Shown here: positions 1-9,564 of the stretch, in pieces
Layout: each line of letters opens with the position of its first letter
Numbering within the stretch: position 1 is the stretch's first letter
Source of the DNA: Pinguiococcus pyrenoidosus
Taxonomy: Eukaryota; Sar; Pinguiophyceae; Pinguiochrysidales; Pinguiochrysidaceae
Length of the DNA stretch: 34,338 nt
NCBI GenBank assembly: GCA_019677205.1
Contig: JAAMXY010000081.1
Span: 1 to 34,338, forward strand
Reading direction: 5' to 3'
Notes under the pieces: generated by a model
The model's database searches: none
The model's input: the letters and a program-made list of their open reading frames with translations, nothing else
Told to the model about the DNA's origin: nothing
Made by a program: the position numbers and the translations under genes

Positions 1-393
1 ACGGCCGCATCGGGAAAGGATGATCAACTTGGCGAAGTGGCCATGGGAATGGGCGTGCTGCTGGCGATGAATGCGGTGGCTCCGCAGGCGGCGCTGGCGG
101 CCGAAGCTTGGGTGAAGCCGGTGTCGGTGGTGCTGGGGCCGGCGGTGAACATCGCGATTCTCATGTTCCTCATGCGCACTGTGCTCAGCTGGTATCCGAA
201 CAAGAATCTGAACAAGCTGCCTTGGAACATCGTGGCCTGGCCGACCGAGCCGGTGCTCTCGGCCACGCGGAAGGTGGTGCCACCCGCCTTCGGCGTCGAC
301 ATCAGCCCGATCGTGTGGATCTTCATCCTGTCGTTCATCAACGAGACGCTCCTGGGACCGCAAGGGCTTTTTACCATCATGCTCTCAAAGTAG
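1..393 (+). CDS. YlmG/YGGT family plastid membrane protein (5'-partial)
   Basis: The frame is open from the first base of the window, so this is the last exon (or last part) of a gene that begins upstream; the stop is at 391-393. The reading runs through an Ala-rich stretch ending APQAALA before AEAWVKP, which looks like a thylakoid-type signal peptidase site. The mature part is about 95 residues, the usual YggT length. It has a first membrane segment (NIAILMFLMRTVLSWYP), the conserved NKLPW and WPTEPVL blocks, then VVPP, DISPIVW and a second hydrophobic segment ending near GPQGL. In plastids and cyanobacteria YlmG proteins are inner-membrane proteins linked to nucleoid distribution, and the relative CCB3 takes part in haem attachment to cytochrome b6. 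The GPQGL ending resembles the YLMG1 type more than CCB3, but I cannot decide firmly. The gene is convergent with the glycosyltransferase gene to its right. Confidence 0.88.
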   Translation, partial: TAASGKDDQLGEVAMGMGVLLAMNAVAPQAALAAEAWVKPVSVVLGPAVNIAILMFLMRTVLSWYPNKNLNKLPWNIVAWPTEPVLSATRKVVPPAFGVDISPIVWIFILSFINETLLGPQGLFTIMLSK

Positions 394-421
394 AACAAGC
401 AGAACAAGCAGAACAAGTAGG
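391..421. repeat. Short 9-bp tandem repeat at the YGGT stop codon
   Basis: Three consecutive copies of AGAACAAGC (the last with one change) begin within the stop codon of the YGGT exon and run into its 3' untranslated region. No function is apparent. Confidence 0.7.
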
Positions 422-809
422 CGCTTACTAAGGTTCCCCGCCATCCTTCCATCTGCCAATGCTTGACTTCAAGCCCGATGCCTGATTGAAGAGGACGAGC
501 GGCTTTCCTTTCTCTCCAATCCACACATCCACGAATTCGCAAATCTACAAATATCCGCAGATCCACCCATTCCAAAGGGAGATCAGCTCCGCAAGCAGAG
601 CGCAACGTCCATCCTTGCGATCATCACAGAGCGGGGTTCTTTTGTTCTGGCGATTCGCCGGCAATGCTACGGCGTATGGGGCCCCTCAGCCGATGGTCCG
701 ACTTCTTAAGGCCGGCTCGGCAAATGAGGGGAGAAGGCTCGCACAATGAGGAGGAAGAGGAGGAGGAGGAGGAGGAGGAGGAGGAAGAGCAGTCATCGTC
801 CAGTACCTC
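394..809. other. Intergenic, convergent 3' ends, with a GAG microsatellite
   Basis: This region lies between the YGGT gene (+) and the glycosyltransferase gene (-), which point at each other. It holds the short 9-bp repeat at the left end and a purine run of GAG/GAA triplets at about 748-789. Short open frames occur, but none resembles a protein and I see no RNA gene. Confidence 0.6.
748..789. repeat. GAG/GAA trinucleotide microsatellite
   Basis: About fourteen near-perfect purine triplets (GAG, GAA) lie just 3' of the glycosyltransferase stop codon. It is a simple sequence repeat in noncoding DNA. Confidence 0.85.
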
Positions 810-2499
810 TCACAGCTCATTCTCAGCACTTGCTGCTTCTCTCTGCTCGGCCTCCTTCCTCCACGCCTTGAATCGATCAAACCAGCTCCAAAGATGATGG
901 CGATTGTGGTCGAGAATGGCCTTCTCCCCCACCGCTGCGTCGCTGAAGTAGTGAAAGCTGAGAACACGAGCAGACTCGTCCACAAGGCCCGTGGCCTCCA
1001 GTCCCATACCCCAGCCATTGTGCAGCGGCACCGCCCACTGTCGCAAGCATCGGACAAGCAAGAGCTTAGAGACAGTGCCGGAGCTGAGAAAGAGGCCAAG
1101 GGTCACCAAACCTACGACAACCTACCTCGGATCGCGCCTCCACCTGCGAAGGCCAGTACCAGCGACCATCGGGGAGACCTGCCTTTAGCAGGCCATCTAC
1201 GACGGCAGAGCAATTGGAGGCACCCATGGCCACGAAAGCGAGGGGTGGCCCTCCCCGAAGTCCAACCATGTTCCCACCCAACCTCCCTCTTCGGCCAGGC
1301 TTCGGAAAGTTGGAGCCCGCAAAGAACGTGACGTTCACGGCAGACAAGCGTGACAGCAGACCCTCAAAGGTCCGAAGCGCCTTGGCGTCGGCGTCCAGAA
1401 CGACACCACCGTAATCTCTCAGCAGCAGCAAGCGAAAGTGATCACTCACTACGGCGGCCGGGACACGTTCATCGTTTCTGTAAAGGTCCAGGGGAATCTC
1501 ATCAGCGTAGATGTCAAAAAGCTCGTTCCCCCAAAACTTGTACTCCCATCCGAGCGCCTCGTGCTGCATCCTCATGTCCTGCAGCAGGGGTACAATCGAG
1601 CTGGGCATTGGCTTGCTCCCTTTGTTGGATATCCAGACCTGGTGAACCAGCCTGGGAATGCTCCTCGCCCAGGCTTCGTCTCCTGTACACTTTCCGCTTT
1701 GCGACGCCTTGCTGGCCATGGCGACGTCTTCTGCATGACGATCTGCTGGCAAGGGACTCTGATCCAGAGAAACGACAGCCTCGCGAAAGCTGCCTTGCAA
1801 GTCTTTGGGAACTTGAAAGTATCGCCAGTTGAACAAAACCTGGCTCCCGTCAAACTCGGCGAGAATCTCCTCTGCTGGAGACGTACGGAACGCCCATCGC
1901 GTTTGAAGCACTCTATGCAGCGTGCCAGCATCTGATGGAGCGTAGCCCATCACGTTCACGCTCACGGGCACGTAGGATCCACATGCCGCAACAGCTTGGC
2001 TGAGCCGCATGCCGCCGTCTACGCATTCCTCCACCTGCTGGGCGGGGACGCCGGGGTGGACCATCCCCGCGAAGAAGTCTGTGTGGGCGGTGAGCTTGCT
2101 CCAGATCACCTCAAAAGGCCGCACTGGCGCGCTCTCGAAGGGATTCAGCACGACGACTCCGCCCTCTCGAGCCAACATGAGCACGACGTTGCGCATCTGC
2201 TCCAAGGTGCTCTCCTGCTCTACCAAGCTATCTGTGTGGTCGGCTGCCAGGTTCTGAAGCTCGAGAGCCGTCCAAGTCCTCACGGTCCAGCCGTCCGTCT
2301 GCATTTGCCGCCATTTTCCCAGGGACTGTTCCTCTTGGGACGAAAGATGCGCCACCGGATCCAAGAAGCGGCCGCTCCAGCGGAAGCAGACGAGGTGCAG
2401 TATGCGAGGAAAGTTATGCGCGGCACTCACATCCTCGCTTGAACACACAGAAGCGCCAACAGAAGCCAAGAGGAGACAAAGAATCCCTCGATAGCTCAT
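810..2499 (-). CDS. GT32-like glycosyltransferase with a duplicated domain, secretory pathway
   Basis: Predicted 533-aa protein from two exons, 2499-1126 and 1037-810 (intron 1038-1125, 88 nt, phase 0). The start at 2499 was chosen because it is followed by a clear signal peptide (MSYRGILCLLLASVGASVC), placing it in the ER/Golgi. Residues 30-230 and 281-500 are two copies of the same fold. Each has IPR[IL][VL]H near its start, then GW....W, an R..GGVV block and an FFAG block. Copy 2 carries YGGVVLDADA (DXD at 369-371), the metal/sugar-nucleotide motif of GT-A enzymes of the Och1/capsular type. In copy 1 the equivalent position (112-121) reads EGGVVVLNPF, without acidic residues, so it is probably inactive. 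Exon 2 supplies the C-terminal ARVLSFHYFSDAAVG and HHLWSW segment. The acceptor substrate is unknown. The gene diverges from the gene starting at 2789. Confidence 0.8.
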
Positions 2500-2788
2500 C
2501 GTGTTTTGTGGTCTCTTTCTGCGGCGCCAGAAGAGTTCCCATCGAAATCGATTCTTGCATTTCCCCTCGCTTTTGTTCGCAGTGCAATCGATACATTTCG
2601 AAAATGTATATGTCAATTTTGGTGCTTTTATTATAACACTTTTCGATAACAATACTCTGAAGTGAACGTGAAGAACGCCACACCAAGGCCACAAATCACG
2701 GGAAAAAGACATGCGCAGATGACGGTAGGATGCCCCGCCAGGCTCAAGAGCGCCACGAATTCGAACGTGCAGGTTTCTCAAGACTTGG

Positions 2789-4180
2789 ATGAGGTTCACG
2801 AGGAGCAGGGTGCTCGTCCTAGCCTTGGCAATGGCTTCCTGGAGCCCAGCGCGCCGCTCGTCCAACTCGGTTGCTGCATTTGTGACCCACCGCAGCTGCA
2901 GTCTGTGTCCACCTGGGACAGCGCAGGGGCCTCGGCGCGCGTTCGGTCATTTGGCGCAGGCTGCGACGTCGAATATGCACAGTCTGGACGCGAAAACGTG
3001 GCAGCTGCGGAAACAGGCGTATGAGGAGCGCCTGGCGCCGGTGTTGAAGCACCGCGATCGAGATCATCCCATTTTCAACTTCTTGTGGAAGTACTACACC
3101 CTCAAGCCCCAAAAGGTTCTGCGGTGGTCGCCCGGTCCCCACGTCGTTCTTGAGGATTTTTGTCCGTCGTCCGGTGCCGCTTCCCGCCATGCACATACGC
3201 AGGGCTGGCATACGGTTGCGGCGGGGGGCTACTATGACTGCCGACTCATGTCGCCTGATCGCGTCCGACGACTGGCCTGGGCGCGAGATGTCCTGTACGG
3301 CACGACCCGACGGGCGCCGATGCTGAATTGCTACGGCCTGCACGAGTGGGCGATGCTTTACAGGCCAGAGGGAGAGAGCTCGGAGACGGTGTCGAAGCAC
3401 CAGGGACTTCCCTTGAGAGTCTCGCAGCAGACGCTGAACGCGGTGGTGGAGGAGCGTCCTCTGCGCTGCACACACACGGATGCCGTGAGATTCTTTGCGC
3501 CCAGCGCTCTGCCGCTGCTGGCGGCGTTCGATCGGGCGCGGGTCGAGGAGGCTGCGGGGCAAAGCGTCGACGAGATCGCGAGGACGAGAGGGCAGCGCGA
3601 TGCCGCAGCACTGATTTTGGAGCACGGCAAGGTGCCGAATCGCAACCTGCAGCCTGCTCTGGAGCAGCCCGGATGCGTGCACGCCACCATGGATCTGTTC
3701 AAGTGGAGCAGCAAGCTTGCGCCGTTCGTCAGCAGGTTTGCCCTTTCCTTGCGGATTTGCTGCAACCATCAGTCCAAACATCCTAACCATTTCCCGAACT
3801 TGTGTGATTTCCAGTGAGCTCATCGCAGATTGCCTGCATCTTGCCATACAAGCTCGCGTGCTTGACATGAGGGCATCCCCCTACGACTTGAGGTGCGTTT
3901 CAGTGAGCTTCATCCGGAGCTTCTGTGGTCTGCGAGCTGACGCCAGGTTCGTCTGCACAGAGCGGCTGCAGAGTGTTTGGGATCGGAATGGGGAGACTTT
4001 GATCCATCCCCGATCCTCATAGAGACTGAGATGGGTCGCCAGGAGTATGTCGACCTGCAGCTGGAGCTGTATCGCAGTGCTGCGCCCGTGAGGGCTCGCG
4101 TTCTCGCCGCCTATGACGAGGTTCTGTCGCACTGGCCGGAGCTGCTGGGGCAGAAGCTGCAGCCAGGCATGCCCAAGTAA
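2789..4180 (+). CDS. Conserved protein often auto-named 3-methyladenine DNA glycosylase
   Basis: Predicted 414 aa from exons 2789-3735, 3815-3892 and 3961-4180 (introns of 79 and 68 nt). The splice calls restore the family blocks SSELIADCLHLA, DMRASPYDL and IETEMGRQEYVD that single frames break. Other conserved blocks are HPIFNFLWKYYTLKP, LRWSPGP, YGLHEWAMLYR, PLRCTHTDA and EQPGC..ATMDLFKW. From memory this pattern matches a family in actinobacteria, cyanobacteria and photosynthetic eukaryotes that databases label 3-methyladenine DNA glycosylase. I see no helix-hairpin-helix or other known glycosylase motif, so that function is doubtful. The N-terminus (about 60 aa before conservation starts) has a hydrophobic LVLALAMASW run and an AAF motif, consistent with but not proving plastid import. 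It diverges from the glycosyltransferase gene across 289 bp. Confidence 0.75.
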
Positions 4181-4183
4181 GAC

Positions 4184-4237
4184 GTTGATCACGATGATCA
4201 CGTTGATCACGTTGACCACGTTGATCACGTTGATCAC
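4184..4237. repeat. Six-copy tandem repeat of GTTGATCAC
   Basis: Six consecutive 9-bp units with two single-base variants follow four bases after the stop codon of the preceding gene. Each unit contains the palindrome TGATCA (TGACCA in one). It is a minisatellite in the 3' untranslated region. Confidence 0.9.
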
Positions 4238-4355
4238 GACGCTTAGGTTGCCTTGACGTCTCTTTGGGGATTTTGTTGAGATTTGGCGTTTGCAGCCAAC
4301 GGTCTGCGTTGCTCTCGAACGCGACCCTTGGCTATGAATCCAGTTGTTCAACAAT

Positions 4356-4397
4356 TCTTCCTCCTCTTCTTTCTCTCTTTCGTTTCTTTCTTTCGTT

Positions 4398-4433
<36 letters not shown>

Positions 4434-4436
4434 TCC
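4356..4436. repeat. TTTC tetranucleotide microsatellite
   Basis: A pyrimidine tract of CTTT/TTTC units, imperfect at the left and perfect at the right. Confidence 0.9.
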
Positions 4437-4728
4437 CAGCTTTCGCGCCTTCCCTCTCTTCTTCGCCTTCGGTCCCGTTCTGTCGTCCTTGCTCCTCCAA
4501 GCTCCTCGGCGATGATCATGGCGGTTTGCATATGTCTGAGGAGAGGGTGTGAAGAGGGTGCGAAGAGGGCCGAAGCCATGAGAGAGTTCTCCCGCGGCGC
4601 CACGAACTTCGCTGGTCGGCGAAAAGCCCATCAGACACTTCATTTGATAGGGCAGCAATCAACGTCATCAAGCACCGCACTGCTCCCCTGTCCGTTGGAA
4701 TTCTTCGGTTAGACAGGGCCCCACAGCC

Positions 4729-5019
4729 ATTGGTCATTGGGGCGCAGATGCGGTAGCTTGCCAAAGCCATCGATCGAGCTCCCAACGACTTGCCCATAAT
4801 CATATTCCGAGACCACCCGGGAACCCGAACGAAAGCGCGTGGATTGGTGGGCGGGCTTTGCAAAAGGCAAAAATCCCCGAATTCATTGGGCAGAACGCCG
4901 TCACCATTCGCGATTGGTCCTCACCGTCTTTCCATCCCCGCGCGCGCCGCTTCCATTGGCTTCCACGTTCCCGGCCGCGTTCGCTCCCCCATAGCTTAGC
5001 GGGCGCGACTCGCGCGAAA
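4729..5019. promoter_or_regulatory. ATTGG (inverted CCAAT) cluster plus E2F-like octamer
   Basis: ATTGG occurs at 4729, 4736, 4843, 4885, 4913 and 4955, six times in about 230 bp, followed by GCGCGAAA (reverse of TTTCGCGC) at 5012-5019, 77 bp before the ATG of the WW-domain gene. CCAAT pentamers are bound by NF-Y and TTTSSCGC octamers by E2F/DP in plants and animals. Function here is inferred from sequence only. Confidence 0.5.
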
Positions 5020-5095
5020 GTGTTCCAAAACCAAGCACGCAGCTGACACTGCGGCAGCGCGCGCCGGTTCTCGGACTAGCGGGCCGCATCTCACG

Positions 5096-7357
5096 ATGAT
5101 GCTGCGCGACTCGGCAAGCCTGCCCAGCCGGAGGGACCTCGACGAGGCTTCCGCCTCGCCGTACGACACCCGAGACTCGCTGGAGCGCGAGGCCAAGGCG
5201 CTGTCGCTGAGCGTGGAGGACCTCGTGGACGAGATGCGCGACGACTTCGACTACGTGGGCCCGCGACGGCCGCCGGAGCCGCAGGCGAACAGCGCGCTCG
5301 GGCGCTTGTCCTACTGGGCCGGGGGGGACGTCAGCGAAGTGTTGCCGGTGGCAAACGACGGCGACGCCGACGACGGCGAGAGCGGCGTTTTTCCGGAGAG
5401 CGAGAGTGATATCTCGTACGACAACCCCCTGGCGCGCGGGCCGAATGGCCACGGGCTTCGGCAGCGCATCCTCTCGCCCCACAAGTTCGTGTGGGTCACT
5501 AGACGGGTTGACCGACCGATTGGCGTGAGAATGCTGCCGGATCCCTACAGCCCCAAGACCGGCACGGGCCTGTATCCGGGGGAACTGATCGAGGTGGACC
5601 GCGTTGCGCTCACGCAGCCCAACAGTGAGCCGTTCTACCACGTGGCGGACCCCAGACGAGAGGGGTGGGTCTTTGTGTACCACCCCAAGACGAGGCAGCG
5701 CCTCCTCAAGGTGGCCGAGGGAACGCTGCTCACCCTGCCGCCGGAGCTGTCGCACTTCGTGTACAGCAAGAACAGCCTGCTGCCCGTCCTGGCGGCCCGG
5801 GAGGGCGCCCAGCGCCTGGCGGCCGCCTTGGACCGCGACCGGCGGTCGTGCACCTCCAGCGAAGAGAAGGAGGCGGCCGAGGACGACGACACGCTGAACG
5901 ACCGGATCGTCAGCACCATCGCGACGGCCATGCCGACGCTCGCGGGCGCCGAGGTGGACGAGGCGATCCAGTTCCGCGGGCCCAACGAAGCGGTCAAGGC
6001 CATCGGAATCCGCTGTGGACCCAGCCTCTCGAGCACCGGTCCCGGAACGGGCATCTATCCCGGCCAGGTGTTCGAGGCGACCGAGCTCTGGATCCCCGAC
6101 AAGGAGCATCCGCTGCCGGTACCTTGGGTGGAGGTCGAGGCGCCGGACGGCAGCGGGGATGTTTACTACTGGAACACCGAGAACGACGTGACGCAGTGGG
6201 AGCGACCCTTGCCCGCGGACGCCGGCGACGTGTACGACCGAGTGGCCGCGGTCACCGTGGGCGAAAGCCCGCGCGCCTTTCTGCGGAAGCATGCGTCGGG
6301 ACGCGGATTGGGGGACGAGTGGGACGACGTCGAGGACGGGCTGCTGTTGGAAGATGACGACGCGTCCGAGCTCGCTCCGCCCCAGCGTGGTGCCAGTCAG
6401 AGCATCCGGCTGATTCGGAAGCAGGTGGCGAAGGCGACCGGGATGCACGGCGCCTTCTCCGGAGGCCGAGGCAGGCGCTCATCGAGGAAGAAATCCATGA
6501 GCTCCATGAGGTCGCTCTCCCCCGACGATTACTCTGCGGCGGACCGGCGCTCTTCGGTACTTGGCTTGATCTCCGAGCGCTTCAGTCGCTCGATGTCGCT
6601 GGGGTCGGGCTCCAGAGACTCCAGCGATTCCGGCCTCTCCGTCAACCCCGAGAAGAAGGCGAGACAGCTCCAGTCCCAGGAGAATCAAGAATCCTCCAGC
6701 GGGCGCTGGTCAAGCCGCACCCTCGCGAAGAAGATGCGATCGCGAATGGACGCATCCGAGGCAGCGCTTCCCGACTTTGGGGACCAGACCTTCCTGCCGT
6801 ACCTGCGCCTCGCCGGCAACATGGGCTGGGTGCTGATGCAGCACCCCCGAGATCGGCGACAACTCATCTGCAACGTACCCGTCACGACGCTGCTGAGCTT
6901 CGGGTATGGTGTAGATTCCGAAGACGTGCAGGCGATTCTGAAGAAGTCGAAGTCCAGGGGCGGAGTGAAGGTCATCAAGAAGAAGGGAGTGGTGCAAATG
7001 CATGGAGCGAGTCATCGGAGCTTCTTGACGCCCATGGAGGTGCGAAGCCTGGCTTCGATCGACCGGAAGAGCGACGTGTCCCGTCAATCGCTGGCGAACT
7101 CGCCGCGCGACACGGAGAGCACGGGCTACTTCGACGACGGGGGCTCTCGCGAACGCGGCTCGTCCAACGGGTGGAGCCTGTCAGACAGCCAGGGATCCGC
7201 CACGGACGAGCGGTCGCCACTGACGAAGACGGTGGCGGAGGCGGAGGCAAAGCAAGGCCTGGCGACAGCGACCAAAGACGAGCCGAAGGAGGAAGCCGGC
7301 AACGAGGAAGCCGGCAACGAGGAAGACAATGTTGAAGACGTGAACCGGTTGATATGA
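5096..7357 (+). CDS. WW-domain protein with SH3-like 'GWVF' repeats, intronless
   Basis: A single uninterrupted frame of 753 codons; the start may be either of two adjacent ATG codons (5096 or 5099). A WW domain core is visible at about residues 343-371 (PVPWVEVEAP, YYWNTENDVTQWERP), with both signature Trp residues and the final Pro, a typical Pro-ligand binding module. Around it are three copies of an SH3-like module. Residues 128-205 have TGTGLYPGE and EGWVFVYHP; 290-335 have GTGIYPGQVFE; 563-592 have YLRLAGNMGWVL. Such modules recur in large multi-repeat proteins of protists. Linkers are acidic or Ser/Arg-rich (SRKKSMSSMRSLS), and the C-terminus has a duplicated EEAGN. No catalytic domain or membrane segment is seen, so a scaffold role is likely. 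It is convergent with the sulfhydrylase gene. Confidence 0.8.
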   Translation: MMLRDSASLPSRRDLDEASASPYDTRDSLEREAKALSLSVEDLVDEMRDDFDYVGPRRPPEPQANSALGRLSYWAGGDVSEVLPVANDGDADDGESGVFPESESDISYDNPLARGPNGHGLRQRILSPHKFVWVTRRVDRPIGVRMLPDPYSPKTGTGLYPGELIEVDRVALTQPNSEPFYHVADPRREGWVFVYHPKTRQRLLKVAEGTLLTLPPELSHFVYSKNSLLPVLAAREGAQRLAAALDRDRRSCTSSEEKEAAEDDDTLNDRIVSTIATAMPTLAGAEVDEAIQFRGPNEAVKAIGIRCGPSLSSTGPGTGIYPGQVFEATELWIPDKEHPLPVPWVEVEAPDGSGDVYYWNTENDVTQWERPLPADAGDVYDRVAAVTVGESPRAFLRKHASGRGLGDEWDDVEDGLLLEDDDASELAPPQRGASQSIRLIRKQVAKATGMHGAFSGGRGRRSSRKKSMSSMRSLSPDDYSAADRRSSVLGLISERFSRSMSLGSGSRDSSDSGLSVNPEKKARQLQSQENQESSSGRWSSRTLAKKMRSRMDASEAALPDFGDQTFLPYLRLAGNMGWVLMQHPRDRRQLICNVPVTTLLSFGYGVDSEDVQAILKKSKSRGGVKVIKKKGVVQMHGASHRSFLTPMEVRSLASIDRKSDVSRQSLANSPRDTESTGYFDDGGSRERGSSNGWSLSDSQGSATDERSPLTKTVAEAEAKQGLATATKDEPKEEAGNEEAGNEEDNVEDVNRLI

Positions 7358-7551
7358 AGTGTTCCGAGTCCATGGTGTTCTACGGTGTCCAAGACTGCGA
7401 GAGTTATGCAGCAATTGAAAATGTCAAACTATTGCTCTTTGTGATGTCAACCTGCGACGTCGACGCAGCTCGTTCTGCTCCCTCGGACGCCCCACGCAAC
7501 TTCGGTGTCGCTCCTCCACTAATAGTCTGCTCCGGCATACCCGCCAGTCAC

Positions 7552-9564
7552 CTACACTTGCCCAAGGGCCTGCTCAAGATCCTTCAAAATGTCCGTGGGA
7601 TGCTCGGTGCCGACCGAGAGGCGAACCATTTCAGGGGGGCATCCGGCCGCGCGCTGTTGCTCGTCGGTCATCTGTATGCGGTGGACACAAGAAGATGAAA
7701 GATTAAACCCAACCGTAGCCGTGCGTCGTTTGCGACTCACTTTCGCTGTGCTGCTGCATGGCCATTTCGTTACCTGAGAGTGCGTAGTGGACGCCGGGTG
7801 GATCGCGAGACTCTTCGCGTCGCCCACGTTGGCCACGTGACTGAAGAGCTTGAGGGAGTTGATGAACTTCTCTCCCGACGGGCGACCTCCCTTCACACCG
7901 AAGGTCACGAGCGGGCCACCTTTTCCATTGAGGTACTTCTTCTGGAGCTCGAACATCTTGTCTTCCGGAAGCCCAGGATAGCGCACCCAGTCGACCTTCG
8001 GGTGATCCTTCAGGAAGGTCGCAACGTCCATGCTGTTGCTGCAGTGTCTGTTGTGCAGGGAGACAGTTAGAGAAGGAACAGACTCCGGTGTGTGTTTATG
8101 CGTGCGTGCAAGAAAGAGAACGAGATCGAGAGAAAGCGAGAGAGAGCACTCGACGCTATCTCACGGAGATGGACGGCTCACCTGTCCATCCGCGAGTGCA
8201 GCGTCTCCACGCCCTGGAGGATGATCCAGGCGTTGTCCGGGGAAATGCACGCTCCGATGTTGCGCAGACCGCCCGTGCGGAGCTTCAGGATGTAGGCGAG
8301 GGGGCTGAGAGGCTCCGGCAGGTCCATGCCCCATCTGAGGCCGCCGTAGCTGTCGTCAGGTTCCGTGAAGAGAGGGTGCTTGCCGCTTGACCAGTCAAAC
8401 TTGGCGCCGTCGATGACGATGCCACCGAGGCCCGTGCCATGCCCTCCAGCCCACTTCGTGAGGCTCGTGATGATGACGTCGGCGCCGTGTTCGAGGGGCT
8501 TGCACAGAGCAGGCGTGGAGAACGTGTCGTCGACGATCAGGGGCAGGCCAGCATCCTTGGCCTGCGCCGAGATGGCGTCCAGATCGGCAATCTCGAGGGC
8601 GGGGTTGCTGCAGGTCTCGCAGAAGAACGCACGGGTCTTGTCGTCCACGGCGTTCCCAAAGTTCGCAGGGTCGTTCACGTCCACGAAGCGCACTTCGATT
8701 CCGAGCTTGGGCAGGATCTCGCTGAATTGCGTGTAGGTACCGCCGTAGAGCTTGCGAGTTCCAGCATTTTGCGATGTGGACGCGTCAGGCCTGGAACGGG
8801 ATCGCTCTGTGGTGCCAGTGGAAAGCGGGCGTACCTGTGCTGCCGCCACGATGTTGTCGCCTGCCTGCGCAAGATTCGTGACGGCGTAGAAGATCGCGGA
8901 GGTGCCGGAAGCCACCGCCAGTCCCCCGAGCTCGGGCGCTCCCTCCAGAAGAGCCATGCGCTTCTCCAGGATATCTTGCGTGGGGTCTGTGGGAGGGAAC
9001 AACGAGCGTGGCAAGGTAAGGTGCCAGACCATCGATACGCATCCGTCCGCATCCCATGCAGACGCGCATTCAGCTGCGCTTGTCTGTCGTCTCCGGCAAC
9101 GTACTGTTCAAGCGCGAGTAGATGTACCCCAGCTCCTTCAGACCGAAGAGATTCGCCGCATGCTCCGTGCTGTCGAACTGGTAGGGGGTGGTGCGGTACA
9201 CGGGCGGCGCGCGAGCGCCCGTCTGGGCATCTGGCGCCCAGCCTCCGTGGAGGCAGATGGTCTGAACGAGCGCGTCCGCTAAGATACTCTTCGCCTGCCG
9301 CATCGTCGGTCTGTTGGATACGCACCTCGTCCTGGAGTTGCCAGTCGGGTCCCCAGCTGTGTGGCGCGGTTCCCAGATGGAGGCAAGGACGCATGAGAGG
9401 GCCGCGGCTTTCTTCGGCTCCTTCGGTCGTTGGAGTGACGTCGAGGACAGCTCTTGGAATCCTGCCACCCACCTGGACGCCATGCGCAGATGCTTCCCGG
9501 GCCGCAGAGGCGCGCGGGCGACGCCGCGAGACAGCATGTTCAGCAGAAAGCTGCGGGAAAGCAT
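7552..9564 (-). CDS. O-acetylhomoserine (thiol)-lyase, PLP-dependent
   Basis: Predicted 470 aa from six exons (9564-9473, 9310-9105, 8986-8835, 8750-8182, 8047-7774, 7671-7552); the intron phases all fit. The family is Cys/Met metabolism PLP enzymes of the MetY/Met17 type, which make homocysteine from O-acetylhomoserine and sulfide. Visible blocks are QTICLHGG, PPVYRTTPYQF, YSRLNNPTQDILEKRM, ALEGA-like LLEGAPELGG, ASGTSAIFYA, LYGGTYTQF, VDDTFSTPALCKPLEHGAD and the PLP-lysine block SLTKWAGGHG. The C-terminal MVRLSVGTEHPTDI is also typical. The first 31 residues are Arg-rich without acidic residues (MLSRSFLLNMLSRGVARAPL), suggesting mitochondrial or other organellar import. Cystathionine gamma-synthase or Met gamma-lyase are alternatives, but the length and the inserts fit MetY better. 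The first intron (162 nt) is the longest in this gene. Confidence 0.9.

Larger units (their letters stand above)
4181..5095. other. Intergenic region upstream of the WW-domain gene
   Basis: These 915 bp hold, in order, a 9-bp tandem repeat (4184-4237), a TTTC microsatellite (about 4356-4436), and a promoter zone with six ATTGG pentamers (4729-4959) and a GCGCGAAA octamer (5012-5019). Reading frames here are low-complexity and none is convincing as protein. Confidence 0.6.

Noticed and set aside
1066-1125. Read-through C-terminus of the glycosyltransferase (ending after LRHCL)
   Set aside because: A donor at 1125 and acceptor at 1038 join it in phase to a conserved ARVLSFHYFS/HHLWSW segment, so the read-through is intron.
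2819-3868. 349-codon minus-strand frame opposite the 2789-4180 gene
   Set aside because: It crosses the introns of the sense gene and has no recognisable motif.
4901-6448. 515-codon open frame on the minus strand opposite the WW-domain gene
   Set aside because: It is a shadow of GC-rich sense coding sequence, and it runs into the CCAAT promoter region.
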